From positions 248,001 through 312,000 of the forward strand of contig UCAG01000005.1 in NCBI GenBank assembly GCA_900470285.1: 64,000 bases of DNA. Reading direction: 5' to 3'. A program made the position numbers and the translations under genes. The DNA comes from Hyphomicrobiales bacterium. Lineage in GTDB: Bacteria > Pseudomonadota > Alphaproteobacteria > Rhizobiales > Rhizobiaceae. Positions 47,268-56,902 of this stretch are shown piece by piece; position 1 is the first letter of the stretch; each line of letters opens with the position of its first letter. Under the pieces are notes generated by a model. That model was not told the DNA's origin. It was given only the letters and a program-made list of their open reading frames with translations, and did no database searches.

Positions 47268-48097
47268 CAACAATAAGCAATGTGCAAACTGATCGCGTTT
47301 TTCGCCCTGCTGAGCCGCCTCGTCCGTGGACAGGTGCACGCATCACCGGTCATATACTGGTTGCTATCTGGCTTGCGCTTTTCGCTGGTCTTGCAATCTA
47401 TCTGTATAATTCATGGCAGATTGATCTGGTTGAAACCTATGCGCCGCGTTACTGGAACGGTCTGAAAACGACCCTAATTCTGGTTGCGCTGTCGATTTTG
47501 CTTGGCGCTTTGCTGTCACTGCCGGTTGCACTCGCCCGCATGTCGGATAACCGTATTCTGGGCGGCATCGCCTATGCCTATGTGTATTTCTTCCGCGGTA
47601 CACCGCTGCTGGCGCAGATCTTCCTGATCTATTACGGCCTGGGAACCTTCCGCCCGTTTCTGGAAACCATCGGGCTTTGGGGTTTCTTCCGCGAAGCATG
47701 GTATTGCGCGGTTCTGGCATTTACGCTGAATACAGCCGCCTATCAGGCTGAAATTCTGCGCGGTGCAATTATCAGCGTGCCAAAAGGCCAGTGGGAAGGT
47801 GCACATGCGCTCGGCCTGTCTAAGTTCCAGACATTCCGCAAGATCATTCTGCCTCAGGCACTGATTGTTGCTCTGCGCCCTTACGGTAATGAAATCATTC
47901 TGATGATTAAAGGCTCCGCTATTGTTGCGATCATCACGGTTTATGACCTGATGGGGGAAACCCGCCGTGCCTATTCCCGTACATTTGATTTCCAGACCTA
48001 TCTGTGGGCGGCAATCATTTATCTGGCGATTGTGGAAGTGCTGCGTAATATCATTGAATGGATTGAGCGCCGGATCACTGTTCACCTTATCCGATAG
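47264..48097 (+). CDS. amino-acid ABC transporter permease (HisM-like)
   Basis: A 277-residue inner-membrane permease. The EAA loop lies in EGAHALGLSKFQTFRKIILP, and FFRGTPLLAQIFLIYYGLG matches the HisM/ArtM group. It pairs with the preceding permease. No ATP-binding subunit gene follows: the operon ends with a repeat and a terminator. The TAG stop overlaps the repeat. Confidence 0.93.
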   Translation: MTTISNVQTDRVFRPAEPPRPWTGARITGHILVAIWLALFAGLAIYLYNSWQIDLVETYAPRYWNGLKTTLILVALSILLGALLSLPVALARMSDNRILGGIAYAYVYFFRGTPLLAQIFLIYYGLGTFRPFLETIGLWGFFREAWYCAVLAFTLNTAAYQAEILRGAIISVPKGQWEGAHALGLSKFQTFRKIILPQALIVALRPYGNEIILMIKGSAIVAIITVYDLMGETRRAYSRTFDFQTYLWAAIIYLAIVEVLRNIIEWIERRITVHLIR

Positions 48098-48196
48098 AGC
48101 GTGTCGCGTTTAATCATAGCCACTACGCTCGCTCTATCTTCTTGTTTTTACGCATGTCGTTATCGGAAAACCGGTACCCACTTTTCCGCGACATGC
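48096..48196 (+). repeat. mosaic intergenic repeat, modules A and B
   Basis: Module A spans AGAGCG to CGCTCT. Module B has GCATGTCG (48152-48159) with CGACATGC (48189-48196), and CGGAAAA (48164-48170) with TTTTCCG (48182-48188). Same module order as 8055-8155. Confidence 0.8.
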
Positions 48197-48223
48197 TTTA
48201 AAAGATAAGACATACAGAAAACA

Positions 48224-48259
48224 AAAAAGCCTGCCTCTGATCTCAGAGGCAGGCTTTTT
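48224..48259. terminator. bidirectional terminator between the hisM-like gene and lpxB
   Basis: AAAAAGCCTGCCTCTGA (48224-48240) and TCAGAGGCAGGCTTTTT (48243-48259) form a 17-bp stem with T runs on both strands. It serves the convergent permease and lpxB transcripts. Confidence 0.88.
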
Positions 48260-48279
48260 AATTGGTAAAACAAATCAGA

Positions 48280-49461
48280 TCAGTTGTTGCTCGACAAAAG
48301 CTCCAGCAGCACATCGGCTCCCATTTCACCGGCGGGCTTATCCGTATGCATTTTAGCGATAATCCGCTCGAAGCCATCAATCTGTGCCTGCCGCACCAAT
48401 CCGTCCTCAAGCAAACCCTCAATCTGTCGGCACAGCATACCTGCACGGACAAACTCGTTAAAAAATTCAGGAATAACAGGCGTATCATCAATAATATTGG
48501 GCAGTGATGCACTCCAGATGGTTATCAGCCGCGTAATGAATAGTCTGCTGAAGAGATCGGCCTTGTAAGTAATCACTGCCGGAATTTTGGTCAGCGCCAA
48601 TTCAAGGGATACGGTGCCCGAGGCAGCCAATGCCGCATCAGCTTTGGCAAAGGCATCCCATTTCGCAGCCTCACCGGTAACAATAACCGGCTTAACCGGC
48701 CAGTCTTTTGTCAGGTTCTGCACATAGGATTCATGGCGTTCCGGTGTTGGCAGGATCGCATGAACAGTCCCGTTGCGTTCATTCAGCAATTGCAGTGTCG
48801 TACCAAATTCTTTGAGCAAAGCCTGTATTTCAGACCGGCGGGAACCTGGTAAAAGCAGAATAGTTTTCTCGGCATCTTCTGCCGGTGCTTTACGGTTTTT
48901 CCGTGCTTTAGCGATATCCAGCAATGGCTGATAGCTGCTCAGCCTGTGCCCGACATAAGTCGATTTCGGGCCTGAAAGGCGCTGCATAACCTCTACTTCA
49001 AAAGGCAGAACTGTCAGCACATGATCAATATATTTGCGCATTTCCTTGGCGCGCTGCGGACGCCATGCCCAGACCGTCGGTGCAATATATTTGATGATCG
49101 GTATCGACGGATCGGCCTGACGTACTTTCTTTGCTACACGATGAGTGAAATCCGGACTGTCGATAATCAGCAAGCAATCCGGCTTTTCAGCCACAATCGC
49201 TTTGGCGGTCTGGCTGATCCGCATAATCAACTTCGGCAACCGCGCCAGCACTGCTCCAATCCCCATCAGCGCAATCTCATCAGGATCAAACAGGCTCTGC
49301 AATCCGCGCTGTTGCAAATGAGTGCCGCCAACACCCACGAGGCTGATCAGACGATCCGTTTTAGTACGCAGCGCATCCACAAGATCTGCTCCAAGCAAAT
49401 CTCCGGATTCTTCACCGGCTACAACAGCAATTTTCAACGGAAGTTTTTCACTCATATTCAA
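48280..49461 (-). CDS. lpxB: lipid-A-disaccharide synthase LpxB
   Basis: A 393-residue inner-membrane-associated glycosyltransferase (GT19) that joins UDP-2,3-diacylglucosamine and lipid X. The start AVVAGEESGDLLGADL and the later LLLPGSRRSEI are family motifs, and VSLELALTKIPAVITYKAD lies in the donor-binding end. Last gene of the lipid A series. A 212-base gap with a decayed repeat separates it from lpxI. Confidence 0.97.
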   Translation of the reverse strand: MNMSEKLPLKIAVVAGEESGDLLGADLVDALRTKTDRLISLVGVGGTHLQQRGLQSLFDPDEIALMGIGAVLARLPKLIMRISQTAKAIVAEKPDCLLIIDSPDFTHRVAKKVRQADPSIPIIKYIAPTVWAWRPQRAKEMRKYIDHVLTVLPFEVEVMQRLSGPKSTYVGHRLSSYQPLLDIAKARKNRKAPAEDAEKTILLLPGSRRSEIQALLKEFGTTLQLLNERNGTVHAILPTPERHESYVQNLTKDWPVKPVIVTGEAAKWDAFAKADAALAASGTVSLELALTKIPAVITYKADLFSRLFITRLITIWSASLPNIIDDTPVIPEFFNEFVRAGMLCRQIEGLLEDGLVRQAQIDGFERIIAKMHTDKPAGEMGADVLLELLSSNN

Positions 49462-49484
49462 ACCGGCATCCTTTGGATTAAAGT

Positions 49485-49584
49485 GGTTCCGGTCAGAGCA
49501 AAATCATTGGAACCGTATTATCTCTTTAGTTGGTCGCATTGGCACTATCGTCAAACAGAATCGATTTAACTGTGCAATGCTTTA
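49485..49584 (+). repeat. decayed mosaic repeat between lpxB and lpxI
   Basis: GGTTCC (49485-49490) and GGAACC (49509-49514) flank the left part. TCTTTAGTTGGTCGCATTG and TGTGCAATGCTTTA match the middle and end of the copies at 3648 and 45010. The module C hairpin is degraded. Confidence 0.55.
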
Positions 49585-49673
49585 CCCTACGCCCGATTAA
49601 ACGAAAGCGCTTCGGCTGCAAGAGCTGCAGCATAGTTGCTGAACAGCGGCAGAGCTATACAGGTTGTGAAAAA

Positions 49674-50552
49674 TTATTCGCGCGGACTGTCGAAAGTAAC
49701 AAGAAACAAGCCCTGAGCATCGGCGGATTGAACTGTGTCATGATAGGACAACATCACAGTACGGCCAGCCTCGATGGCGATACCTGCAAGCCCTGCGGCT
49801 GCAATATTGGTCACCGTATCAATACCGATTGTCGGCAGATCAGCCCGTTCATCCTGCGCAGGCTTGGCGCATTTAACCAGCACTCCGCCCTGACGCGGGA
49901 TGCGGCCTTCCTGACGCAACTGGCGCACACGCTCAATCATATTATCTGTGCCTTCAGCGCCTTCCAGCGCCACAACACGACCGCCGGTAGCAATGGCACC
50001 CTGCCCGACATCCAGCTTGCCCAATATAAAGGCGGCTTCGCGTGCAATATCGATATTATGCTGTTCTTTTTTATCCGGCTTAACCACAGTCAGCACAGAT
50101 GCTGCCGGTGCCAGAATATCGGGCACAATCTGATGTGCACCGACCATATTGAAACCGTAGGATTCCAGAAGCCCGATAAAAGCACGAAGCAAGGCATCAT
50201 CGCCTTTGCCCAATGCCTTAATCACCCGCGGCAGAGCACGGATGGTTGTCATATCCAAACGTATATCGCTTAAATGCGGGCGCTGACGGACACCGCCCGC
50301 CAGAATAACATTCTTCGCACCGGCTTGTTTCAGTGCCTTAATCAGACGGGTGAATTCCACCACTGAAACAGTTTCATGTTCAAAGCGTTTGAGGCTTTCA
50401 TCCGCCTCGCCCTTCAGACAAATGACAAAGGGCGGATTGCCTTTTTTTTCAAGAGCTTCTGCCACAACCTGTGGCAAAAGCCCGTTACCGGCAATAATAG
50501 CGGTTCTGGCTTCAGCATCCACGGCCCGAACAGAAACAGCACTCTTCGTCAT
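49674..50552 (-). CDS. lpxI: UDP-2,3-diacylglucosamine pyrophosphatase LpxI
   Basis: A 292-residue enzyme that releases UMP to form lipid X; the alphaproteobacterial substitute for LpxH. It opens with RTAIIAGNGLLPQ and has the C-terminal GIAIEAGRTVMLSY and LPTIGIDTV segments. ATG 50552 follows the lpxA stop codon by one base (TAATATG). A longer frame overlapping lpxA is rejected. Confidence 0.93.
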   Translation of the reverse strand: MTKSAVSVRAVDAEARTAIIAGNGLLPQVVAEALEKKGNPPFVICLKGEADESLKRFEHETVSVVEFTRLIKALKQAGAKNVILAGGVRQRPHLSDIRLDMTTIRALPRVIKALGKGDDALLRAFIGLLESYGFNMVGAHQIVPDILAPAASVLTVVKPDKKEQHNIDIAREAAFILGKLDVGQGAIATGGRVVALEGAEGTDNMIERVRQLRQEGRIPRQGGVLVKCAKPAQDERADLPTIGIDTVTNIAAAGLAGIAIEAGRTVMLSYHDTVQSADAQGLFLVTFDSPRE

Positions 50553-50553
50553 A

Positions 50554-51384
50554 TTATGAATGATCTTCAATATGACCGTGCTTGCCATGCAAAAGCGGTG
50601 TCGTGAACGAGCTGCGCTTGGCATCGGCCGTGATGAAAGCAATCAGATCACCCACAGCCGGTGAATCTGCAAACTCAATGCGCACGTCTTCCACACGCTC
50701 TTTCACCGGTTTCGTACGATCAAACAGCATACGTGTTGCACGGCGTACAGCATGGATTTCTTTGCGTTCCAGACCGGAACGCTTCATGCCAATGATATTG
50801 AGGCCACCAAGATGCGCATGAACGCCAATGGCCATGCCAAACGGAATAACATCCTGCACGACAGCCGCCATACCGCCAACAAAGGCATGATGGCCGACGC
50901 GGACGAACTGGTGCACAGCAGCGCCGCCGCCGAGAATTGCATGATCGCCGATCTCACAATGGCCGCCGATCATCACATTATTCGCAAAAGTAACGTGATT
51001 ACCGACATCGCAATCATGGGCGACATGGGCATAAGCGAGGAATGTGGAATTATCGCCGACATTGGTATAGCCGCGGCTGGTATCGGAGCCGCGATGCATA
51101 GTCACGCCTTCGCGGATCATCGCATTTTTACCGACCAGCAGCTTGGTGTGGCCACCTTTATGCTTACCGTTTTGCGGCTCACAACCGAGAATAGCATGCG
51201 GAAAAACTTTGGCGTTTTCACCAAGAGTCGTAAACCCTGTGACAACAACGTGGCTCATCAGCTCGCTGTTATCACCAATCTCTGCGCCTGCCTCAATATG
51301 GCAGAAAGCGCCGACAGAAACACCCTGACCAAGTTTAGCGCCCGGTTCAACGCAGGCTGTCGGGTGAATAGAGGTTTCACGCAT
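50554..51384 (-). CDS. lpxA: UDP-N-acetylglucosamine acyltransferase LpxA
   Basis: A 276-residue left-handed beta-helix trimer that starts lipid A synthesis. Hexapeptide repeats run from IHPTACVEPGAKLG to about residue 180. The catalytic His region is AYAHVAHDC, and GLNIIGMKRSGL is the family's end motif. Gap of 97 bases to fabZ. Confidence 0.97.
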   Translation of the reverse strand: MRETSIHPTACVEPGAKLGQGVSVGAFCHIEAGAEIGDNSELMSHVVVTGFTTLGENAKVFPHAILGCEPQNGKHKGGHTKLLVGKNAMIREGVTMHRGSDTSRGYTNVGDNSTFLAYAHVAHDCDVGNHVTFANNVMIGGHCEIGDHAILGGGAAVHQFVRVGHHAFVGGMAAVVQDVIPFGMAIGVHAHLGGLNIIGMKRSGLERKEIHAVRRATRMLFDRTKPVKERVEDVRIEFADSPAVGDLIAFITADAKRSSFTTPLLHGKHGHIEDHS

Positions 51385-51481
51385 TCAAATCACGCTTTTT
51401 CTTCAGTTATGTCAAAGCCCGAGCCGGACTTTGAAAATTAATGTATTTGTGTTGCAGGGTCGCCTGTAACAGACAGTCTGC

Positions 51482-51943
51482 TTATGCACCAGTCATTGCA
51501 GAGACATCCGCTTCGGCAACTTTAACGCCGTCAACTTCAGCAACACATGCAAATCTTGAAATATTTCCGCGCTGCTTCACTTTTTTAACGCGAAGCAACA
51601 TCCGATCACCCGGAACAACAGGACGACGGAATTTTGCATTATCAATTGTCAGCAAAAATACGGTTCCTGCATTTTCAAGGCCCATTTTGAGCATTGAAAT
51701 CGCACCGGCGGTCTGCGCCATCGCTTCAATAATCAATACACCGGGCATAATAGGGGTCGCAGGAAAATGTCCAGTAAAATGTGGTTCATTGAATGTCACA
51801 TTTTTGATACCGGTCGCAGAATCGTCACCGTCAATATCGACAATACGATCAATCAGTAGAAACGGATAACGATGCGGCAGAACTGCCAGCAACTTCTGAA
51901 TATCTGCTGAACCAAGGCTGTTCTGCTCAACATTCTCACTCAT
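51482..51943 (-). CDS. fabZ: 3-hydroxyacyl-ACP dehydratase FabZ
   Basis: A 153-residue hot-dog-fold enzyme of fatty-acid elongation. Catalytic His in [11 protein letters not shown] and Glu in IIEAMAQ. ATG 51943 comes one base after the lpxD stop codon, with AAGGAGA nine bases upstream. The longer in-frame start inside lpxD is rejected. It supplies acyl chains to the lipid A enzymes beside it. Confidence 0.97.
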   Translation of the reverse strand: MSENVEQNSLGSADIQKLLAVLPHRYPFLLIDRIVDIDGDDSATGIKNVTFNEPHFTGHFPATPIMPGVLIIEAMAQTAGAISMLKMGLENAGTVFLLTIDNAKFRRPVVPGDRMLLRVKKVKQRGNISRFACVAEVDGVKVAEADVSAMTGA

Positions 51944-51944
51944 A

Positions 51945-52997
51945 TCAGGATTTCTCCTTCTTACTTTGACCGATACTACGCAACGTCGCAATATCGCGGA
52001 ACCACTGCTTCAGCGGTCTGGCAGGCAGACCACCCCATCTCTCACCATCGGGAATATCATTCATCACACCACTCGCGGCAGCAATCTGCACGCGTGAGCC
52101 GATATTGATATGATCTGCAAGACCGACACGGCCGCCGATCATTGCCATATCACCGATGGTCACACTACCGGAAATACCGGTATGAGCGGCAATTACGCAA
52201 TGCCGCCCGATTTTAACATTATGCGCAACCTGCACCAGATTATCGATCTTGGTACCCTCACCGATCACAGTATCGCTCAATGAGCCGCGATCAATCGTCG
52301 TATTCGCACCGATTTCCACGCCATCCTGAATGATGACTCGGCCAAGCTGTGGCACTTTTTCAAGTCCTGCAGGACCCGGTACATAACCGAAACCATCCTG
52401 CCCGATACGGACTCCCGGATGCAGATAAACGCGGTTACCGATCAGCGCATAGGTCAGGGAAACATTCGGCGCAATGATACAATCGCGGCCAATTTTACAG
52501 CCCGCGCCAATTACACTATTCGCACAGATTGTTGTACCGGAACCGATAGATACACCGGCGCCAACAACAGCGCCCGGCTCGATCGTAACATCGCCTTCAA
52601 TCTCGGCAGTCGGATGAATCGTGGCATTTTCAGAAATACCAGGAACACCCAGCAATGAGCGCGGATGCACAGCCTGCGCATAAAGCTTACGACCAACAGC
52701 AGCAAAATCCCGCTGCGGCGATTTACTCACCAGAATCGCAACGCCCTCAGGAATCAATGACGCCTGCGCTTCTGCGCATAGCACAGCGGCCGCTTTGAGC
52801 GAACTCAGAGCAGCTTCGTTTTTCTTACCTTCAAGGAAAACAAGAGAATCCGGTGTTGCATTATCCAAAGACGCCAAATGCTCAATTTTCCGGTCGGCAT
52901 ATTGCTTTGTCAGCAATTCGGAACCGGTAAATTGAGCAATATCAGCGACGTTGAGTGCACAGGACAGCGTATAAAATACAGGATCTGCCATCAACAT
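51945..52997 (-). CDS. lpxD: UDP-3-O-acylglucosamine N-acyltransferase LpxD
   Basis: A 350-residue left-handed beta-helix enzyme, third step of lipid A synthesis. An N-terminal uridine-binding domain (about 100 residues) precedes hexapeptide repeats. [17 protein letters not shown] holds the catalytic His. GGAG seven bases before ATG 52997 supports this start over the ATG two codons later. Confidence 0.97.
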   Translation of the reverse strand: MLMADPVFYTLSCALNVADIAQFTGSELLTKQYADRKIEHLASLDNATPDSLVFLEGKKNEAALSSLKAAAVLCAEAQASLIPEGVAILVSKSPQRDFAAVGRKLYAQAVHPRSLLGVPGISENATIHPTAEIEGDVTIEPGAVVGAGVSIGSGTTICANSVIGAGCKIGRDCIIAPNVSLTYALIGNRVYLHPGVRIGQDGFGYVPGPAGLEKVPQLGRVIIQDGVEIGANTTIDRGSLSDTVIGEGTKIDNLVQVAHNVKIGRHCVIAAHTGISGSVTIGDMAMIGGRVGLADHINIGSRVQIAAASGVMNDIPDGERWGGLPARPLKQWFRDIATLRSIGQSKKEKS

Positions 52998-53058
52998 ACT
53001 TTCTCTCCTGAGGCGGATCTTCTTTTCAGAGATTACGCCTCAGGAAAAAGCAAATTTA

Positions 53059-55449
53059 TCAGAACTTGCTCGACATACCAAAATTGAAGTTCTGAACTTT
53101 GTCGGAATCTTCTTTCTTAATAGGAATAGCATAGTCAAAGCGCAGCGGACCGAACGGAGAAGCCCACATCAGACTTACACCAGCCGAAGCTCGCAGTGCA
53201 CTGCCGGTTCCAATTGCACCTTCAGTCTTGTTACCATAGAGCGTTGCAGCATCTGCGAAGAACGCACCACGGATACCAAGGCTTTCCGGAACAACCGGCA
53301 TTGGGAACTGAACTTCAGCGCTGGCGTTGAAGTAAGTTGTGCCACCGAGCCAGTAACGGTCACCGTTCTTAGCATCCTGATAAGCACCGATACCGTTATA
53401 TTTAAAGCCGCGGATCATGTCAGTGTTACCTTTGAACATATCAAAGATACGAACACCATCATCGTTGAAGGCATGAATATAACCACCACCGGCAGTCAGC
53501 ACACCAACAACATCAGCTTCCTGCAGCAAGGTCTTATAATAGCTTGCTTTTGCAGTTGTCTTGATAAACTTGGCATCACCGCCGAGACCAGCAAATTCCT
53601 GACCGAAACGCGCATAAATACCATCATGCGGGTTGTTCGGGTTATCGATCGTATTATAGGTCAGAGCATAAGAAATCGACGACCTAATCCATGGGCTCTG
53701 GTCTGCAGCTTCAATCAAAGCCGGAGCATAAAGCCATTCTTTGTTTGTGCCCTTGGACGGATCAGCTGGATCATAAAGACCATCAAGATCATTACCACGC
53801 AGCTTATACTTTTCCTGAACCAAGTTATAACCGATGCTCGCACCGAAATTATCGGTAATCGGCAGACCAAAACGGATTGTACCACCGGTCTGTTCTACAT
53901 CATACTGGTCTTTAACACGGTACGATTTACGGAAAATATCGAAGCCTGCAGAAACGCGCTGACCGAGGAAGTAAGGCTCGGTGAACGAGAACGAATAGTT
54001 ACGGGCATCATCCTGACCGGCACCTGCACCGATACGGATATACTGACCACGACCAAGGAAGTTGCGCTCTGCAACCGAACCTTCAACCGAAGCACCAGGT
54101 GTTTCACCACCCGATGTATAACCTGCACCGATAGAGAACTCGCCTGTAGGCTTTTCAACAACGTCAACGATCAGCACAACCTGATCCGGCTCAGAACCCT
54201 GAGCGGTCGAGATATTAACTGTCTGGAAGAAGTCCAGAGCCTCGAGACGACGCTTGGCGCGTGTAATCATAACCTGGTTGAAAGCATCGCCTTCGCCCAT
54301 GTCGAATTCACGACGGATAACGTAGTCACGGGTCTTATCGTTACCGCGGATTTCGATACGCTGCACGTAAGCGCGCGGACCTTCTTCCACGTTATAAACG
54401 ACCGAGATTGTGCGGTTTTCGAAGTTACGATCGCCGCGTGGCTCAACCTTAGCAAAGGCATAACCGCTGCCGGCAACGCGCTCAGTTACAGCTTCAACCG
54501 ACTTTTCAACGTCGTTGGCGCTGTAAACTTTACCTGCGCGGGTCTTCAGCATGCCGCCAAGCGCTTCAGTATCAACACCGGCGATTGAGCTTTCAACCTG
54601 AACATCGCCGAATGTATAACGCTGACCTTCTTCAACAGTGAAGGTAATTGTATATTCGTTTGTCGCAGGATCCAGAACCGCATTGGACGAAATCACACGG
54701 AAGTCAGCATAACCACGGTTGTAGTAGAAACGACGCAGCGCTTCTTCATCTGCCTGCAGACGATCTTCGCTGTAAATATCGCCGCGTGTCAGCCATGACA
54801 AAGGATTGGTACGCTTGGTGGAGATCACGTCACGCAGACGACGACCGCCGAAAGCCTCGTTACCTACGAAATCGATATTGGCGATTTTTGTACGGCCGCC
54901 TTCAGTGATTTCATAAACAACGTTTACACGACCCTGACCGAGATCAACCGTGCGGGCGTTCACAACAGCGTCGCTGCGGCCAACATTGCGGTAAGCCTGA
55001 ATAATGGCCTGACGATCTGATTCCATCTGTGCAGGATCAAAAGGACTACGTGCCTTCAGCTCCACTGCACGACCGAGGTCAGCATCCTTGACCTTTTTGT
55101 TACCCTGAAAGAGTACGTTGTTAACAACCGAGAACTCGGAAACAGTAACAACAAGTGCACCGCCCGACTGGCTGATACGAACATCAGAAAACAAGCCCAT
55201 ATTGAAAAGGCTTTTTACAGCCGCATCAATATCGGTATTGGTGAATGACTTGCCAGGCTTAATGCCGATGGCACCACGAATTGTCGATGCATCAACCCGC
55301 TTGTTACCGCGAACGTCAATACGACTAACGACTGCTGCCTGTGCAACACTCACAGTAGCAAATGAGATCGCTGACGTTCCGGCAGCAACCATTGCTACCG
55401 ACATAGCGACCGCAGAAGCAGCACCAAAGAACTTTGAATTTGCCGTCAT
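53059..55449 (-). CDS. bamA: outer-membrane assembly factor BamA
   Basis: A 796-residue Omp85 protein that inserts beta-barrel proteins into the outer membrane. A signal peptide ends near SVAQA, five POTRA domains follow (IDVRGNKRVDAS opens the first), and the C-terminal barrel ends in Phe (MSSKF). The barrel signature FxxG is seen in VEGSVAERNFLGRG. ATG 55449 is chosen because it opens the signal peptide. An in-frame ATG 19 codons upstream adds a charged stretch and lacks a ribosome-binding site. It lies next to rseP, as usual. Confidence 0.95.
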   Translation of the reverse strand: MTANSKFFGAASAVAMSVAMVAAGTSAISFATVSVAQAAVVSRIDVRGNKRVDASTIRGAIGIKPGKSFTNTDIDAAVKSLFNMGLFSDVRISQSGGALVVTVSEFSVVNNVLFQGNKKVKDADLGRAVELKARSPFDPAQMESDRQAIIQAYRNVGRSDAVVNARTVDLGQGRVNVVYEITEGGRTKIANIDFVGNEAFGGRRLRDVISTKRTNPLSWLTRGDIYSEDRLQADEEALRRFYYNRGYADFRVISSNAVLDPATNEYTITFTVEEGQRYTFGDVQVESSIAGVDTEALGGMLKTRAGKVYSANDVEKSVEAVTERVAGSGYAFAKVEPRGDRNFENRTISVVYNVEEGPRAYVQRIEIRGNDKTRDYVIRREFDMGEGDAFNQVMITRAKRRLEALDFFQTVNISTAQGSEPDQVVLIVDVVEKPTGEFSIGAGYTSGGETPGASVEGSVAERNFLGRGQYIRIGAGAGQDDARNYSFSFTEPYFLGQRVSAGFDIFRKSYRVKDQYDVEQTGGTIRFGLPITDNFGASIGYNLVQEKYKLRGNDLDGLYDPADPSKGTNKEWLYAPALIEAADQSPWIRSSISYALTYNTIDNPNNPHDGIYARFGQEFAGLGGDAKFIKTTAKASYYKTLLQEADVVGVLTAGGGYIHAFNDDGVRIFDMFKGNTDMIRGFKYNGIGAYQDAKNGDRYWLGGTTYFNASAEVQFPMPVVPESLGIRGAFFADAATLYGNKTEGAIGTGSALRASAGVSLMWASPFGPLRFDYAIPIKKEDSDKVQNFNFGMSSKF

Positions 55450-55557
55450 AGGTCTATTTAACCTTCGTTTCGTTGCCCCGGGCCGTAATCCGGGAAAATA
55501 GCGCATAATGCAAACTGTAATAACCAGTTTTCATATACAAGCAAGCTTCACTATTAA

Positions 55558-55625
55558 AATCTGTTTACTTCATTCCCGAACGTGGCACAGGTGCCACGCA
55601 AATCCAATAGCATGGTAAACAGATT
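55558..55625. repeat. nested inverted repeat between rseP and bamA
   Basis: Outer arms AATCTGTTTAC (55558-55568) and GTAAACAGATT (55615-55625) are perfect. Inside lies a second perfect hairpin CGTGGCAC (55581-55588), AG, GTGCCACG (55591-55598). No T run follows. Possible attenuator or protein-binding site in the bamA leader. Confidence 0.6.
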
Positions 55626-55709
55626 ATTGCTTTTCTTGTATAATCCCCTCGTATTTTACACAATTCGTTAATGTTTCAATTCAACAGCTTGAGCCTTGCC
55701 CGGTTCAGA

Positions 55710-56849
55710 TTAGCAGCCAAAGAGATCATTGTAAAAGACGAATCCCATAAAGCCGAGAACGACAAAGAAACCAAGCCTGAAGAATAATTCCTGTACTGCT
55801 ACCGGAACAGGACGTCCCAAAACAGCTTCTCCCGCATAAATCACCAGATGCCCGCCATCAAGAGGGGGAAGTGGAAATAAATTGAACAATCCAATGCCAA
55901 CCGACAACATTGCAATCAGCTGAACCAGCCATTCGAAGCCGTGTTGCGCCGCTTGTCCGGCCATATTAGCAATTTTTACGGGCCCGCCCAGCTGACATTT
56001 ATCTTCACGTCCCATTACCAGTCTCTTCATAAAAGTGCCGGTACGACTGATGATATGCCCTGTTTCGACCACAGCCTCACCCACCGATTCGAGCGGTGAA
56101 TACTCGACCTTGCGGTAGTTGCCTGTGTCTTTGGTGATCGTCACACCGATCACACCGAGTTTGATTTTATTACCCAGTGCATCAGTCTGCTCCATAATTT
56201 CAGGAACAGCTTTCAGGTTGATTTCCTGCCCGTCGCGTTCAACCGTAAAAGACAGCTCATCACCGCTGCGTCCGTTCACAATACGTTGCACATCGGCAAA
56301 AGTATTGATCTGCGTACCTTCCACATTGATGAAGCGGTCACCCGGCTTAAAGCCTGCCACAGCGGCAGGACTGCCTTCATTAACCTCTGCAATTGTCGGA
56401 TCAGCAACAAGGCGTCCGTAGCTGGCAAAGAAAAAGCTCAGAATGGCAATTGTCAGCAGAAAATTGAATGCAGGGCCTGCAAAAACCGTTGCCGCCCGCT
56501 TCCAGACCGGCTGCGTCGCAAAAGCAACTTTGCGCTCGGCCTCAGTCATAGCGGACAGGCCCTCGCCGTCCGGCGCACTGGCGGCATTCATATCACCGGC
56601 AAATTTCACATAGCCGCCAAGAGGAATCGCACAGAGTTTCCAGCGTGTGCCGTTACGCGCCGTATAGCCGATCAGCTCCGGCCCGAAGCCGATAGAAAAA
56701 GCCTGAACGCCGATACCGCACAAACGGCCGACAATAAAATGTCCCATCTCATGAACAAAAACAACAACGGCCAGAACGAGAATAAACGGAAGTAATGTAC
56801 CAACCAGCAGACTGTCGCCGCCGAATAAATATGCAAGGGGATCACCCAA
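55710..56849 (-). CDS. rseP: site-2 zinc metalloprotease RseP
   Basis: A 379-residue inner-membrane protease that cuts anti-sigma factors and signal peptides within the membrane. HEMGH (33-37) binds zinc in the first helix, a PDZ domain lies in the middle (GSPAAVAGFKPGDRFINV), and NLFPLPPLDGG provides the third ligand. Gap of 53 bases to cdsA. Confidence 0.96.
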   Translation of the reverse strand: MGDPLAYLFGGDSLLVGTLLPFILVLAVVVFVHEMGHFIVGRLCGIGVQAFSIGFGPELIGYTARNGTRWKLCAIPLGGYVKFAGDMNAASAPDGEGLSAMTEAERKVAFATQPVWKRAATVFAGPAFNFLLTIAILSFFFASYGRLVADPTIAEVNEGSPAAVAGFKPGDRFINVEGTQINTFADVQRIVNGRSGDELSFTVERDGQEINLKAVPEIMEQTDALGNKIKLGVIGVTITKDTGNYRKVEYSPLESVGEAVVETGHIISRTGTFMKRLVMGREDKCQLGGPVKIANMAGQAAQHGFEWLVQLIAMLSVGIGLFNLFPLPPLDGGHLVIYAGEAVLGRPVPVAVQELFFRLGFFVVLGFMGFVFYNDLFGC

Positions 56850-56902
56850 AACTCTAACTCCCGTAATTCAAAATCTCAAAATATGCTTTTACCGCAGCGC
56901 AC

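Noticed and set aside
53473-54588. A 371-codon plus-strand frame opposite bamA
   Set aside because: Thr/Asn/Cys-rich antisense shadow of a well-supported gene.
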